This document shows positions 8,857 to 17,049 of a stretch of DNA of 64,000 nucleotides, piece after piece. The notes beneath the pieces were generated by a model. That model did no database searches, was not told the origin of the DNA, and saw only the letters and a program-made list of their open reading frames with translations. Each line of letters starts with the position of its first letter. The first letter of the stretch is position 1. The position numbers and the translations under genes were made by a program. The stretch covers positions 186,001 through 250,000 of the forward strand of contig CAJXTB010000007.1 in NCBI GenBank assembly GCA_913061235.1, given 5' to 3'. The DNA is from an uncultured Pseudomonadota bacterium. Lineage in GTDB: Bacteria > Myxococcota_A > UBA796 > GCA-2862545.

Positions 8857-9879
8857 CTACTCGGGGTCTAGAATCGCTGGGTCTCCGGTCGCTAGGCCCA
8901 CGTTGAACTGGCCCTCACAGGACAGCGCCAGGTACCAAATGAACAGCTCATCGTTCCATACGCGTGCGTCGGGGGCGAAGGCGCCGCAGCCATCGAAGCC
9001 GGTCCGTGGAGCGAGCAGGGGAGTTGGGTCTACAGCGTATCTTCCGTCGTCTTGTAGACGTGCCACCAAGGTGTGCTGTTGGCTGGCCTCGTCGAAGCCT
9101 GCGCTGACCAGGATGACGTCGTCGACACCGGCAATGAAAGAGGGCTCTGCGATCCCGCCGACGAACAGTGGGTCCGTGTTGGGGTCGAACGACAGCGCGG
9201 GCTCGGCAGGGGCCCAGGACAGGCCATCGGTCGAGGTTGTGCGCAAGACAGTGAGCCCGTTGACCGCCTCTTCGGGTTGTACTTCGTTGTAGCAGTGACC
9301 CACGAACAACATCTCGAAGCCGGCATCGGATGGACGAATCGACGGGCTGTACACCGCGTCGCACCAGGCAGTCTCGGGTGCAGGTGCCAAGATCTCTTGC
9401 GCAGAGCTGAACTCGAGGTCGATGAGGTCAGCTCGGAAACGGACCAAGCGTGCGGGAAAGCCCGGTGCTGGTTCTGCGGTCGCGCCGTACATTGAAGCGT
9501 AGACCAGCACTGAATCGCCGTCGAGCACAAGTGCGGGGGACTCGAGGTGGGTGTCTGCGCCGGAGGCCACAATGACCGTTCCACGTCGTCTGTCATTGAC
9601 GGTGGCTCGGGCAGTGCGCCATTCGACCCCGTTTCCGGAGCGTGCCATGCAGATGGCGGTGGTCTGCCCCGCGTCATCCAGGCAGGTGTAGGCAACGAGC
9701 AGGCCGCCTGGGACCTCAAGGACGGACGGATCCGACGCCGTGCCGTTGGGGAAGGCCAGTCGGCCAATGACCGGTTCGCTGCGCATGTCCAGACCGGCGG
9801 CGTTGGGCACAGTCTGTACGTCGCAGCCGATGAGGACCGCGAATCCGACGGTTGCGAGGACTATCGGCACAGCTCTCAT
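8857..9879 (-). CDS. Lipoprotein with glycosidase-like five-bladed beta-propeller
   Basis: This 340-residue protein has a lipobox (LIGC) and the pattern of the glycosyl hydrolase 43/32 beta-propeller superfamily: ASDPSVLEVPGGLLVAYTC, then MARSGNGVEWR, ESPALVLDGDSVLVYAS, a 'YSPSIRPSDAGFEMLFVGHC' strand pair and 'TSTDGLSW'. These folds either cut arabinan/fructan-type glycans or just bind sugars. The early DPS aspartate fits an active-site position, but I cannot place the acid/base residues. The ATG at 9877-9879 has a strong GGAGG 8 bases upstream; a longer frame starts at 9897. Function beyond a propeller fold is uncertain. Confidence 0.65.
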   Translation of the reverse strand: MRAVPIVLATVGFAVLIGCDVQTVPNAAGLDMRSEPVIGRLAFPNGTASDPSVLEVPGGLLVAYTCLDDAGQTTAICMARSGNGVEWRTARATVNDRRRGTVIVASGADTHLESPALVLDGDSVLVYASMYGATAEPAPGFPARLVRFRADLIDLEFSSAQEILAPAPETAWCDAVYSPSIRPSDAGFEMLFVGHCYNEVQPEEAVNGLTVLRTTSTDGLSWAPAEPALSFDPNTDPLFVGGIAEPSFIAGVDDVILVSAGFDEASQQHTLVARLQDDGRYAVDPTPLLAPRTGFDGCGAFAPDARVWNDELFIWYLALSCEGQFNVGLATGDPAILDPE

Positions 9880-9933
9880 TGGGACGCCTCCACTCAACAG
9901 ACCCGCGAGCCGTGCTGAGTGGAAAGGCGACTG

Positions 9934-10344
9934 CTACTGAGCGCCAACAACCTTGCCTTCACTGCGTGCCTTCTTGAGAGCGGCCTTCTTGGCGTCTTCT
10001 TCGTAGGCAGCATCAACTTCCACTTCGATGGTCACGGTCCACTTGCGCTCGGGCTTGTCAGCGTCGAACTGAGCGCTGACATCTGTGTCGACAGCGCCGT
10101 CCACCGGCCCGCAGGCCATTCCCGAGCTTGCGATACCGAAGACATTGCGTGGCTTGATCTCAAGACCCGGCAGCTTGGTGCCCACAATCGCTACGCCGGC
10201 GGTGTCACCGATCTCGTAGTTGTTGGTGTCATTTGCGATGATCTCGAGGGTTCCCTGACCGGGGCTCGCGAACGTGTAGTGAGTGAGGTTGTCTGCCTTT
10301 TCTAGACGTTCTTTGGCAGTGACAGTCATGATGACAACGGGCAT
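9934..10344 (-). CDS. tRNA-binding (EMAP/OB-fold)-like small protein
   Basis: This 136-residue protein lacks a signal peptide. The middle reads YEIGDTAGVAIVGTKLPGL, then EIKPRNVFGIASSGMACGPV. This matches the layout of EMAP II/CsaA-type tRNA-binding OB folds (an 'ivGdkv.vA.pGakl..g..ik..klrGv.SeGMlcs' pattern). The C-terminal 45 residues are Lys/Glu/Ala rich and helical (AYEEDAKKAALKKARSEGK). It may bind tRNA or another nucleic acid as a stand-alone domain. The start at 10342-10344 has GGAGG 4 bases upstream. It is divergent from the VWA lipoprotein gene at 10421. The family call rests on pattern only. Confidence 0.55.
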   Translation of the reverse strand: MPVVIMTVTAKERLEKADNLTHYTFASPGQGTLEIIANDTNNYEIGDTAGVAIVGTKLPGLEIKPRNVFGIASSGMACGPVDGAVDTDVSAQFDADKPERKWTVTIEVEVDAAYEEDAKKAALKKARSEGKVVGAQ

Positions 10345-10383
10345 AGTGCCTCCAGCGGTTTGGCCGCGCGTATAGCCGGCAAC

Positions 10384-10395
10384 GCACACTTGTGC
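10384..10395. promoter_or_regulatory. Short palindrome in a divergent promoter region
   Basis: GCACA, a CT spacer and TGTGC lie in the 76-base gap between the divergent genes at 10344 (minus) and 10421 (plus). It is placed where an operator for either gene would be, but the arms are only 5 bases, so it could be chance. Confidence 0.25.
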
Positions 10396-10420
10396 TCGAC
10401 TGCCCCTGTCCCGACACGTT

Positions 10421-11395
10421 ATGCGCCTAACCTCGCGGAGGTCCCCCTTGGTTCGCTCGTTATCGCTTGCTCTGTCTCTCGTCCCCCTGCTGACTCTGGC
10501 AGGATGCTCACTCGAAAACGGCTACCTGACCGATATTCGTGAGCAGAATTTCACTGAGATCTTCGACATCGCCGGCGCCGAGACAGACATCGTCTTCTTC
10601 GCCGACAACAGTTCGTCGATGCAGCGTGAGCTTGTGAAGCTTGGCCAGACCTTCGAGTCCTTCCTCGACCACATCAATGACGCCAACCCACGTTGGCGCA
10701 TCATTACCGTGACCGGTGACGATGGCTGCTCGACTGCAGGCGTGCTGGCGCAGGACACTCCGAACGTCGTTGACCTGTTCGGCCAGGGCATCCTGACCCG
10801 CCCACAAGACGGAAACTCAGACGAGTGGGGCCTGTTCATGGTTCGCCAGGCTGTGCTGAAGTCGGCTCCGGGCTTGTGCAACGAAGGCTTCATGCGCCCT
10901 GGCGCCAACCTTCACGTCATCTTCTTGTCGGACGAAGCAGACACCTCTCCCGGCTACGAAGCCGGTGGACGGTACTGGCAGGACTACGTGACCGCCATTG
11001 TCGCTGCGAAGGGAGATGCCGAAAAGGTGCGTTTCTCCGCCATCGTTGGACCGAGCAATGGCTCATGCCAAGATGCCGACCCTGGCCTTGGCTACATTGA
11101 CGCCGTCAATGCCTCTGGCGGCGAAGTCTTGTCCATCTGTTCAGACTGGACGGACGACATCGAGATTCTCGCTGACGCCTCGATTCAGCAAGACACGTTC
11201 CCGCTTCAGCACGAGCCCTTCGTTGAGACCATTGGCATTCGGGTGAACAGCGAAGACCGCTTGGAAGGGTGGACCTACGACCTCGACTCCAACAGCGTCA
11301 TCATTACCGAAGGCATTCCCTCCGGTCGTGACGAAGTGGTCGTGAGCTACCGCGGCTACCTCACAGTGGTGGTCGAAGAGGGCGCAGAAGAGTGA
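10421..11395 (+). CDS. VWA-domain lipoprotein
   Basis: This 324-residue protein has a signal peptide with the lipobox TLAGC (Cys about 29). A von Willebrand A domain follows, with the MIDAS-type motif FFADNSSSM at about 66-74 and later 'HVIFLSDEADTS'. The MIDAS would bind a divalent metal and a protein partner. Several Cys residues (DDGCSTAG, NGSCQDADPG, LSICSDW) fit an oxidising compartment. The C-terminal 80 residues form a separate beta domain. No clear ribosome site precedes the ATG at 10421, so it may be leaderless. The next gene starts inside its stop region (GATGG overlap), so these genes are coupled. Confidence 0.75.
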   Translation: MRLTSRRSPLVRSLSLALSLVPLLTLAGCSLENGYLTDIREQNFTEIFDIAGAETDIVFFADNSSSMQRELVKLGQTFESFLDHINDANPRWRIITVTGDDGCSTAGVLAQDTPNVVDLFGQGILTRPQDGNSDEWGLFMVRQAVLKSAPGLCNEGFMRPGANLHVIFLSDEADTSPGYEAGGRYWQDYVTAIVAAKGDAEKVRFSAIVGPSNGSCQDADPGLGYIDAVNASGGEVLSICSDWTDDIEILADASIQQDTFPLQHEPFVETIGIRVNSEDRLEGWTYDLDSNSVIITEGIPSGRDEVVVSYRGYLTVVVEEGAEE

Positions 11396-11889
11396 TGGTC
11401 CTGCTGCTAGCGCTTGCCGCTGCAGCGGACGGCGACGAAGTGGGCGGCGTTGTCATGGGACAAAACGCGGATCTAAGCTCGTTCGAGTGCCGTGAGAGTT
11501 CTTGTCAGAAGCGCGGAAGCGTCTCGGGCCACACCGGAACCTGGGCCGTCCGACACTGCGGTGGCGTGGTGACGGGTGCGACCTTCTCGGTGACGTTTGT
11601 TCCGAACACCGGCGTGGCCGTCAATCACTTCCAGAACATTGCCACCCATGTTGCAGACCCAGAGGCAGACGCCCATGTCGTGCAGCAGCAGTGGGTAGAT
11701 TCGCTGTTGGGTAGCGGCTGGCAGACCCACACTGAGCAGCAAGATGCAGACGGGTCGGAGTGGGTACGTCTCGTGTCTGCCCCCCACGCTCGCCTCATCC
11801 GAGTGCGCTCGCGTGATGCGGCTGGAATCACCGCGTTTACGACATCCATGGTCGCATCTGCGACAGATCCGAGCTGTCCTCGCCCGTGA
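11395..11889 (+). CDS. Exported protein of unknown function
   Basis: This 164-residue protein starts with a short hydrophobic segment ending LAAAADGD, a likely signal peptide. It contains four Cys in the first half (FECRESSCQKRG and RHCGG) and one near the end. I do not recognise the family. The ATG overlaps the TGA of the VWA lipoprotein gene, and its own stop overlaps the GTG start of folP, so it lies within a coupled run. A GTG start 3 bases upstream (11392) is the alternative. It may assist the VWA lipoprotein, on context alone. Confidence 0.65.
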   Translation: MVLLLALAAAADGDEVGGVVMGQNADLSSFECRESSCQKRGSVSGHTGTWAVRHCGGVVTGATFSVTFVPNTGVAVNHFQNIATHVADPEADAHVVQQQWVDSLLGSGWQTHTEQQDADGSEWVRLVSAPHARLIRVRSRDAAGITAFTTSMVASATDPSCPRP

Positions 11890-12677
11890 CCCGTGTGCTC
11901 GGCATCCTCAACATCACCCCGGACAGCTTCTCCGACGGTGGAAAGTACCTTGAGCCCGCCGCGGCCATCGCCCATGCTCACGCGCTCATGGAACATGCGG
12001 ACGGTCTAGACATTGGTGCTGCATCCAGCCATCCAGACAGCCCGGTCGTTGGCGCGCTTGGTGAGCTGCGGCGCTTGGCACCGGTGTTGGATGCGCTTCG
12101 CCAGACGGACATCCCCTTCAGTATCGACACCTTTGAACCCAAGGTTCAACGGTGGGCCTGTGCGCAGGGGGCACGCTGGATCAACGACATTCACGGCTTT
12201 CCCCACGCCGAGACCCGTCGCTTTTTGGCCGACCAAGACGTAGACCTGATTGCCATGTTTGCAGTACAGCAGCGCGGCAACGCGACCCGAGTGGCAACGG
12301 ATGCATCATCCATTGTGAAGCGAGTGACTGACTTTTTCGACGAGCGGATTGCCGAGCTAGAGCGGGATGGTGTGGACCGCTCCCAGATCATTCTGGACCC
12401 AGGCATGGGGTTCTTCTTGGGAGCTGGACCCGAGCCGAGTATCGCCGTTCTTCGGGCAATTCCTATGCTCCGCGAGCGCTACGGACTGCCGGTGTTGGTC
12501 AGTGTCTCGCGCAAGTCCTTTCTACGGCGGCTGGCGGACACGTCGGTTCAGACCATGGCGCCGGCAACGCTGGCAGCAGAGCTGTCGGCGGTGAGCCTGG
12601 GCGTGGATTGGCTGCGTACCCACGACGCGTCGGCATTGCGCATGGCCATGACCGTGCATCAGGCCATCTCAGGGTGA
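11886..12677 (+). CDS. folP: Dihydropteroate synthase (variant loops)
   Basis: This 263-residue protein should condense p-aminobenzoate with hydroxymethyl-dihydropterin diphosphate in folate synthesis. Motifs: NITPDSFSDGG (8-18), SIDTFEP, WINDIHGF, ILDPGMGFF and SVSRKSF near the end. Two family loops are changed. The usual GGESTRPG is DIGAASSHPDS, and the MHMQG-type strand is MFAVQQRG. It is therefore a divergent DHPS subtype, and a related pterin enzyme is possible. The GTG start overlaps the previous stop (GTGA), and the stop overlaps the SCO start (TGATG). No other folate gene is in the window. Confidence 0.8.
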   Translation: MTRVLGILNITPDSFSDGGKYLEPAAAIAHAHALMEHADGLDIGAASSHPDSPVVGALGELRRLAPVLDALRQTDIPFSIDTFEPKVQRWACAQGARWINDIHGFPHAETRRFLADQDVDLIAMFAVQQRGNATRVATDASSIVKRVTDFFDERIAELERDGVDRSQIILDPGMGFFLGAGPEPSIAVLRAIPMLRERYGLPVLVSVSRKSFLRRLADTSVQTMAPATLAAELSAVSLGVDWLRTHDASALRMAMTVHQAISG

Positions 12678-13270
12678 TGTGGCTGGTCTTGCTCATGGCA
12701 TGCAGTGCGCCGTCGCCTGTCCAGCCCGCTACGACCACTGCCGAAACGCCAGGCTGGCAGACGGCTATTGCACAGTGGCACTACGAAGACCCCCTACCTG
12801 ACGTGCCTCTGGTCGACCACACCGGTACGGCTCGCTCGCTGGCGCAGTTCCGAGGGCAGCACCTGCTGGTCGGCTTCATCTACACGGCGTGCCCGGATGC
12901 GGCGGCCTGTCCCATGACCACTGCGCGAATGGTGAGCATTCAGCAGCGCTTGTCCGAGTCACCCGCACCCCTTCACCTACTGTCGCTCACCCTCGACCCG
13001 GGTCGAGACACGCCCGAGACCCTGACGGCCTACGCGCAGACCCATGGCGCCGATCTGCAGACATGGACCTTTGCGACGGGGGAGCCGGCACTCATGACAG
13101 ATGGCCTGCCGTCCCTGTTCAACGTGTTGTCCTTGCCGGACGCAGATGGGACGTTGGACCATACGATTAAGCTGGCTCTGCTCGACCCTTCAGGACGCCA
13201 GATCGCTGAGTGGAAGGACAATGCGGTCAGCGCAGATGACGTGTTCGCCGCGATGGTTCCGTCGCCCTAA
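12677..13270 (+). CDS. SCO1/SenC-family thioredoxin-fold lipoprotein
   Basis: This 197-residue protein has a lipobox-like start (LLMACS) and the SCO layout: DHTGTARSLAQFRGQHLLVGF, then FIYTACPDAAACPM, LSLTLDPGRDTPETL and a late LDHTIKLALLD with H162. SCO proteins deliver copper to cytochrome oxidase or act as periplasmic thiol oxidoreductases. The cysteines are C72 and C78, a CX5C spacing rather than the classical CX3C; this longer form is known in some SCO-like proteins. It sits directly before the PuuD/cupredoxin fusion gene, which suggests copper delivery to that protein (inference). The ATG overlaps the folP stop by one base. Confidence 0.8.
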   Translation: MWLVLLMACSAPSPVQPATTTAETPGWQTAIAQWHYEDPLPDVPLVDHTGTARSLAQFRGQHLLVGFIYTACPDAAACPMTTARMVSIQQRLSESPAPLHLLSLTLDPGRDTPETLTAYAQTHGADLQTWTFATGEPALMTDGLPSLFNVLSLPDADGTLDHTIKLALLDPSGRQIAEWKDNAVSADDVFAAMVPSP

Positions 13271-13329
13271 GGGCCTGCGATTCCCGTATGTCGCGTACCG
13301 AGCTATGCTCCCGCCCGCCCGGAGTACCT

Positions 13330-14934
13330 GTGGACGCCAATGTTAGCGAATGGCTGCACCTAATTGCCCGTTGGACGCACGTTGTTGCGGCCATTGCTTG
13401 GATTGGACATGCGTTCCTGTTCAACGAGCTCGAGCATGCCCTTGTTCCGCCAGAGAAGGACGACCCGCGTAAGGGCTTGGTCGGCGAGATGTGGATGGTG
13501 CACGGTGGCGGCTTCTTCAAGGTTGAAAAGAGCTTTGCCTGGCCCAAACACCTTCGCGGTGAGCTGACTTGGTTCAAGTGGGAAGCGGCGATGACCTGGC
13601 TGAGCGGTGTTGCCCTGCTCATCCTCATCTTTTGGTCGGGTGGCGGTATCTACCTCATCGACCCAACGGTCGCTGATTTAGCGCTTTGGCAAGCCATCTC
13701 CATCAGTGTGGGAACGCTCACTCTGGGCTGGGTTGTGTACTCGCTCTTGTGTCGGACGTCACTGCTCGGAAAGCCGCTCCCGTTCGGCCTTCTGTACGGA
13801 TCCTTCATTGTCTTCATGGGCTGGGCTCTGACGAACCTGCTGTCCGGCCGTGCCGCCTTCCTTCATGTGGGCGCCATGATTGCCACGGTGATGGGTGCGA
13901 ATGTGTGGATGGTCATCATTCCGCGCATGAAGCGAATGGTCGCTGACGCGAAGAAGTCGGGAATGCTTGACGTTGCGCTGTCCTACCAGGCCAAGCAGCG
14001 CTCGCTTCACAACAACTACTTTGTCTACCCGGTCATCTTCTTGATGCTGAGCAACCATTTCCCAAGCATCTACGGGCACCCTCACGCATGGGTGCTGTTG
14101 GCTCTGGTGGCCCTTCTCGGTGCCTCCGTCAAGCATGTGATGAATGTTCGCGGCGACGGCATGGGGCCGCGTCTGGCGCTGTTTGCGGCGGTTTTGGGAG
14201 CCTTCGTCCTGACTGGCTACAATCGCATGCCACAGGGTGAAGAAGAGCCCATTGCACCTCTCATCACCGGTGAGACCCAGGCGATTGATGCGTCGCAGAC
14301 CGGCGAGCTCGCGGGCACCGTTCAGTTCGCAGGCGTCGTGCCTCCCTTGGAAGAGCTTCGGTTGTTCAACGGCTGCGAGAATGGCGTCACAGAGACTGTC
14401 TACGCCGATACGTTCTTGGTCAATGATCAAGGCGGCGTCCAGAACGCCTTCGTGTGGATTGAAGACGGCTGGCAACAGTGGACGCTTCCCGCGGTTCCGG
14501 AAGGCGCCGTCGACATTGACCAACGGCAGTGCATTTACTCCCCGCATGTCACGGGTGTGCGTGTTGGCCAAACCGTTCGCTACTTGAACAGCGATGCCTT
14601 GCCACACAATGTGCGCACGTTGTCCGAGAGCAACTCTACCTTCAACGAGATGATGCTCCAGGGTGCAGAACCGGTTGAAAAGGTGTTCCGACGCCCAGAA
14701 GTTATGGTGCAAGCCAAGTGCGATATCCACCCGTGGATGGCGGGCTATGTGGGCGTGGTTCCGCATCCATGGTTTGCGACCACGGCGGACGACGGGAGTT
14801 TCGTGATTGCTGATGTACCCCCTGGAACCTACACGTTGAACGTGTGGCACGAAGAATTGGGACAGCTCTCGCAGAGCATCACCATTGGGGCAGCGACCGA
14901 TGCTGCGGCAACCTTCACCTTTGAAGAGCAGTAG
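13330..14934 (+). CDS. PuuD-like membrane domain fused to a cupredoxin-like domain
   Basis: This 534-residue protein has an N-terminal multi-pass domain (about 1-300) matching the urate hydroxylase PuuD membrane domain: RWTHVVAAIAWIGHAFLFNE, GEMWMVHGGGFFKVEK, LTWFKWEAAMTWLSGVALL. PuuD normally carries a cytochrome c at its C-terminus. Here residues about 320-480 form a domain with DALPHNVRT and AKCDIHPWMAGYV, whose His, Cys, His and Met fit a type 1 copper site, and then a small carboxypeptidase-regulatory-like beta sandwich (DDGSFVIADVPPGTYTLNV). I prefer the GTG at 13330 (GGAG 7 bases upstream) over the ATG at 13288, which has no ribosome site. No purine-degradation genes are nearby, so the substrate is unknown. 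Confidence 0.75.
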   Translation: MDANVSEWLHLIARWTHVVAAIAWIGHAFLFNELEHALVPPEKDDPRKGLVGEMWMVHGGGFFKVEKSFAWPKHLRGELTWFKWEAAMTWLSGVALLILIFWSGGGIYLIDPTVADLALWQAISISVGTLTLGWVVYSLLCRTSLLGKPLPFGLLYGSFIVFMGWALTNLLSGRAAFLHVGAMIATVMGANVWMVIIPRMKRMVADAKKSGMLDVALSYQAKQRSLHNNYFVYPVIFLMLSNHFPSIYGHPHAWVLLALVALLGASVKHVMNVRGDGMGPRLALFAAVLGAFVLTGYNRMPQGEEEPIAPLITGETQAIDASQTGELAGTVQFAGVVPPLEELRLFNGCENGVTETVYADTFLVNDQGGVQNAFVWIEDGWQQWTLPAVPEGAVDIDQRQCIYSPHVTGVRVGQTVRYLNSDALPHNVRTLSESNSTFNEMMLQGAEPVEKVFRRPEVMVQAKCDIHPWMAGYVGVVPHPWFATTADDGSFVIADVPPGTYTLNVWHEELGQLSQSITIGAATDAAATFTFEEQ

Positions 14935-14938
14935 CTTT

Positions 14939-16078
14939 ATGCGGTGGACGCTGTTGGCAGCCCTCCTTTGGGCCGGAGCCGCTCAGGCTGGCTGGCCTGT
15001 GATTGGGGAGGGTGGGCGAGAGACCTCACGGCAGGTAGAGCCTACCGACCTGTTCGAGGACGTTGAGGTCTTTTGGGGAGACCATGATGCGGTCTCGTCA
15101 ACGCGGGACTTGGCAGCAATGGCACGCGCCACCGGTCAACGGCTGGACCGCCAAGAACGTCAGGGACGTCCTGCCCCACACGGCATGCTGGACCAGCTCG
15201 GCATTTCGAAGGAAGAGGTTCGGGCCACTCTCCAGTTCGTGGCCGATGTTGCCCGCGAAGACCGTGGAGAGAGCTACCAGCGCCTGTCAGACCCCGAGTG
15301 GATTGCGGCGCATTTTCGGGTGCTGCGCTGGCACGCGGACCTAGAAGGTGCAGGCAATCACCGGGTGCGTCTCACAGACGGGCAGATTCGTCTGACCCGC
15401 TACTTGGCTTACCGCTTCCAAGGTAGCTACGAGCCGACTGCCGAGTTCGACACGGCGCTGTACAGCTTGCCCGAAGATGAGTCCGGTCTGTCATCGGTGG
15501 CTGCCGGCAGTACGGTGGGGCTGATTCGTAGCCTTCTGACTCGCAAGCAAGTCTTAGATGGTGCCTTTGAGGACGGTGGTCGACACGAAGGCGCCGCTGA
15601 GCCGCTTGTGTACATGAGTCGACAACACGTGCACGAAGCGTTGCTACAGGGCACCGTTCAGGTGGCATTGCCTGACGGCACTCGGAGTACATTTAGCGTG
15701 CACCGGAACAATGGCCGGTCGTTTCGCCATGGTCGCACGGCTGAAGAGCAAGACCGGTTTTGGTACTTTCGCGAGACCGAGAGTGATGACCAGGGCGGCG
15801 TGAACAACGGCATTGCACTTCGCCCGTTTGTTGCCGTGGCCGGAGACGTAAACAATCTAGGCTACGGCGGTCTGTATGCGTTGGAAGGTGATAACGGGAC
15901 GCTACGCCTCGTTGTACTCGCCGACACCGGCGGTGCTTTTCAGCCGAACATGTATCAGTTTGATCTGTTTACCGGCACGCACGAGAGTCGGGAGGCTCTG
16001 AACGAGGCCACCGCACACATTCCAGCCAGGCCCTCCGCATATATGCTGGTTCTGCGCGATACTATCGAGGTCCCATGA
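14939..16078 (+). CDS. MltA/3D-domain-like exported protein
   Basis: This 379-residue protein has a signal peptide (ends AAQAG, about 17). The order of motifs follows the lytic transglycosylase MltA: LTRYLAYRFQGSYEPTAEF, a middle segment with LLQGTVQVALPDGTRSTF and HRNNGRSF, then RPFVAVAGDVNNLGYGGLY and VVLADTGGAFQPNMYQFDLF. The last holds the DTGGA motif of the 3D double-psi barrel, whose Asp is catalytic in MltA. It may cleave peptidoglycan glycan strands, but the family call is by pattern and the sequence is divergent. It starts 4 bases after the PuuD-like gene and its stop overlaps the next gene as ATGA. Confidence 0.55.
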   Translation: MRWTLLAALLWAGAAQAGWPVIGEGGRETSRQVEPTDLFEDVEVFWGDHDAVSSTRDLAAMARATGQRLDRQERQGRPAPHGMLDQLGISKEEVRATLQFVADVAREDRGESYQRLSDPEWIAAHFRVLRWHADLEGAGNHRVRLTDGQIRLTRYLAYRFQGSYEPTAEFDTALYSLPEDESGLSSVAAGSTVGLIRSLLTRKQVLDGAFEDGGRHEGAAEPLVYMSRQHVHEALLQGTVQVALPDGTRSTFSVHRNNGRSFRHGRTAEEQDRFWYFRETESDDQGGVNNGIALRPFVAVAGDVNNLGYGGLYALEGDNGTLRLVVLADTGGAFQPNMYQFDLFTGTHESREALNEATAHIPARPSAYMLVLRDTIEVP

Positions 16079-17049
16079 GCACCCTACAAGAGCACCTGGA
16101 CGCCTTCGACGCGCTGCGGGACGACTCCGCGGCATCCTACCGTTGGCAAGCGACACATCGTGGCGGTGACCACGCATTTCACGTGGTTGTCAGCTGCCTA
16201 GTACACGGCAACGAAGTCGGCTCACTGCCCGGCATCAATCGTGTTCTCACGGCGCTCCGGTCGGGTGAGCTGTCCTACGGCGGAACCTTCACCGTGGTGA
16301 TTGCGAACCCAGAAGCCGGCCTTGCAGACCGTCGCTTCCTGGAGCAGGACCTCAACCGCATGTTCGGCAATCTGGACGGAGACGCCCATGAGTGCCGCCG
16401 TGCCGCTGAGCTGGCGCCCATTCTGGCCACGGCAGAGGTGTACTTGGACCTGCACCAGACCATTCTGGCCACAGAAGAGCCCTTCACAATCTTCCCGTGG
16501 CACGCCGACTGTTGGAAGTGGGCACGCGTGCTCAACGCGGCATCTGCGTGTGTGACACGGCCCGCCAACCAGGGCTTCGCGCTCGGCGGTCAGATCTGCG
16601 CCGATGAGTACGTACGCGACCTCGGCAAGCCTGGGTTCACCTTGGAACTCAGTCAGAAGGGGTTCAGTCAAGAAGCGGAAGACCTGGCGTTCAAGGCGGT
16701 GTGCAATCTACTGGCGGCGGCGGACCGTATTGCCCGTGGCACCACTACTCTTGATGATGAGGCAGGGCAGTGCCCAGAGCTGGTGTTCTGGCAGACCGAC
16801 CATCGCGAGTCGTTTGTTGACCCGGCCATGTGCCTGCGCGATGGCCTGGTGAACTTCACACCTGTTCAGGCCGGGGAGGTGCTGTCTGCACCTGGAACAC
16901 CGGTGTTTACGGCACCATTGACCGGTCGGTTGTTGTTTCCGAAGTACCCCGAACGCGATGCCTCAGGCGCAGCGATTGCGCCGATTCCGAGTGAGATCTC
17001 GCGTGTCATCACCCAGGTGCCTGAGCATCCAGAGACCGCCTGGGTCTAG
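16075..17049 (+). CDS. Succinylglutamate desuccinylase/aspartoacylase-family zinc hydrolase
   Basis: This 324-residue protein has the AstE/ASPA zinc carboxypeptidase-like site: HGNE (H44, E47), DLHQT (H127) and LELSQKG with the general-base Glu191. A C-terminal beta domain (about 235-324) ends in a 'VFTAPLTGRLLFPKY' strand pair typical of this family. Such enzymes deacylate N-acyl amino acids; the substrate here is unknown, and no arginine-catabolism genes are adjacent. The ATG overlaps the previous TGA. The 3' end overlaps the convergent HDOD gene by 4 bases. Confidence 0.82.
   Translation: MSTLQEHLDAFDALRDDSAASYRWQATHRGGDHAFHVVVSCLVHGNEVGSLPGINRVLTALRSGELSYGGTFTVVIANPEAGLADRRFLEQDLNRMFGNLDGDAHECRRAAELAPILATAEVYLDLHQTILATEEPFTIFPWHADCWKWARVLNAASACVTRPANQGFALGGQICADEYVRDLGKPGFTLELSQKGFSQEAEDLAFKAVCNLLAAADRIARGTTTLDDEAGQCPELVFWQTDHRESFVDPAMCLRDGLVNFTPVQAGEVLSAPGTPVFTAPLTGRLLFPKYPERDASGAAIAPIPSEISRVITQVPEHPETAWV

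Noticed and set aside
13759-14850. A 363-codon minus-strand frame
   Set aside because: It lies antisense to the PuuD-like gene, whose membrane and copper motifs are clear; the frame has no recognisable domain.
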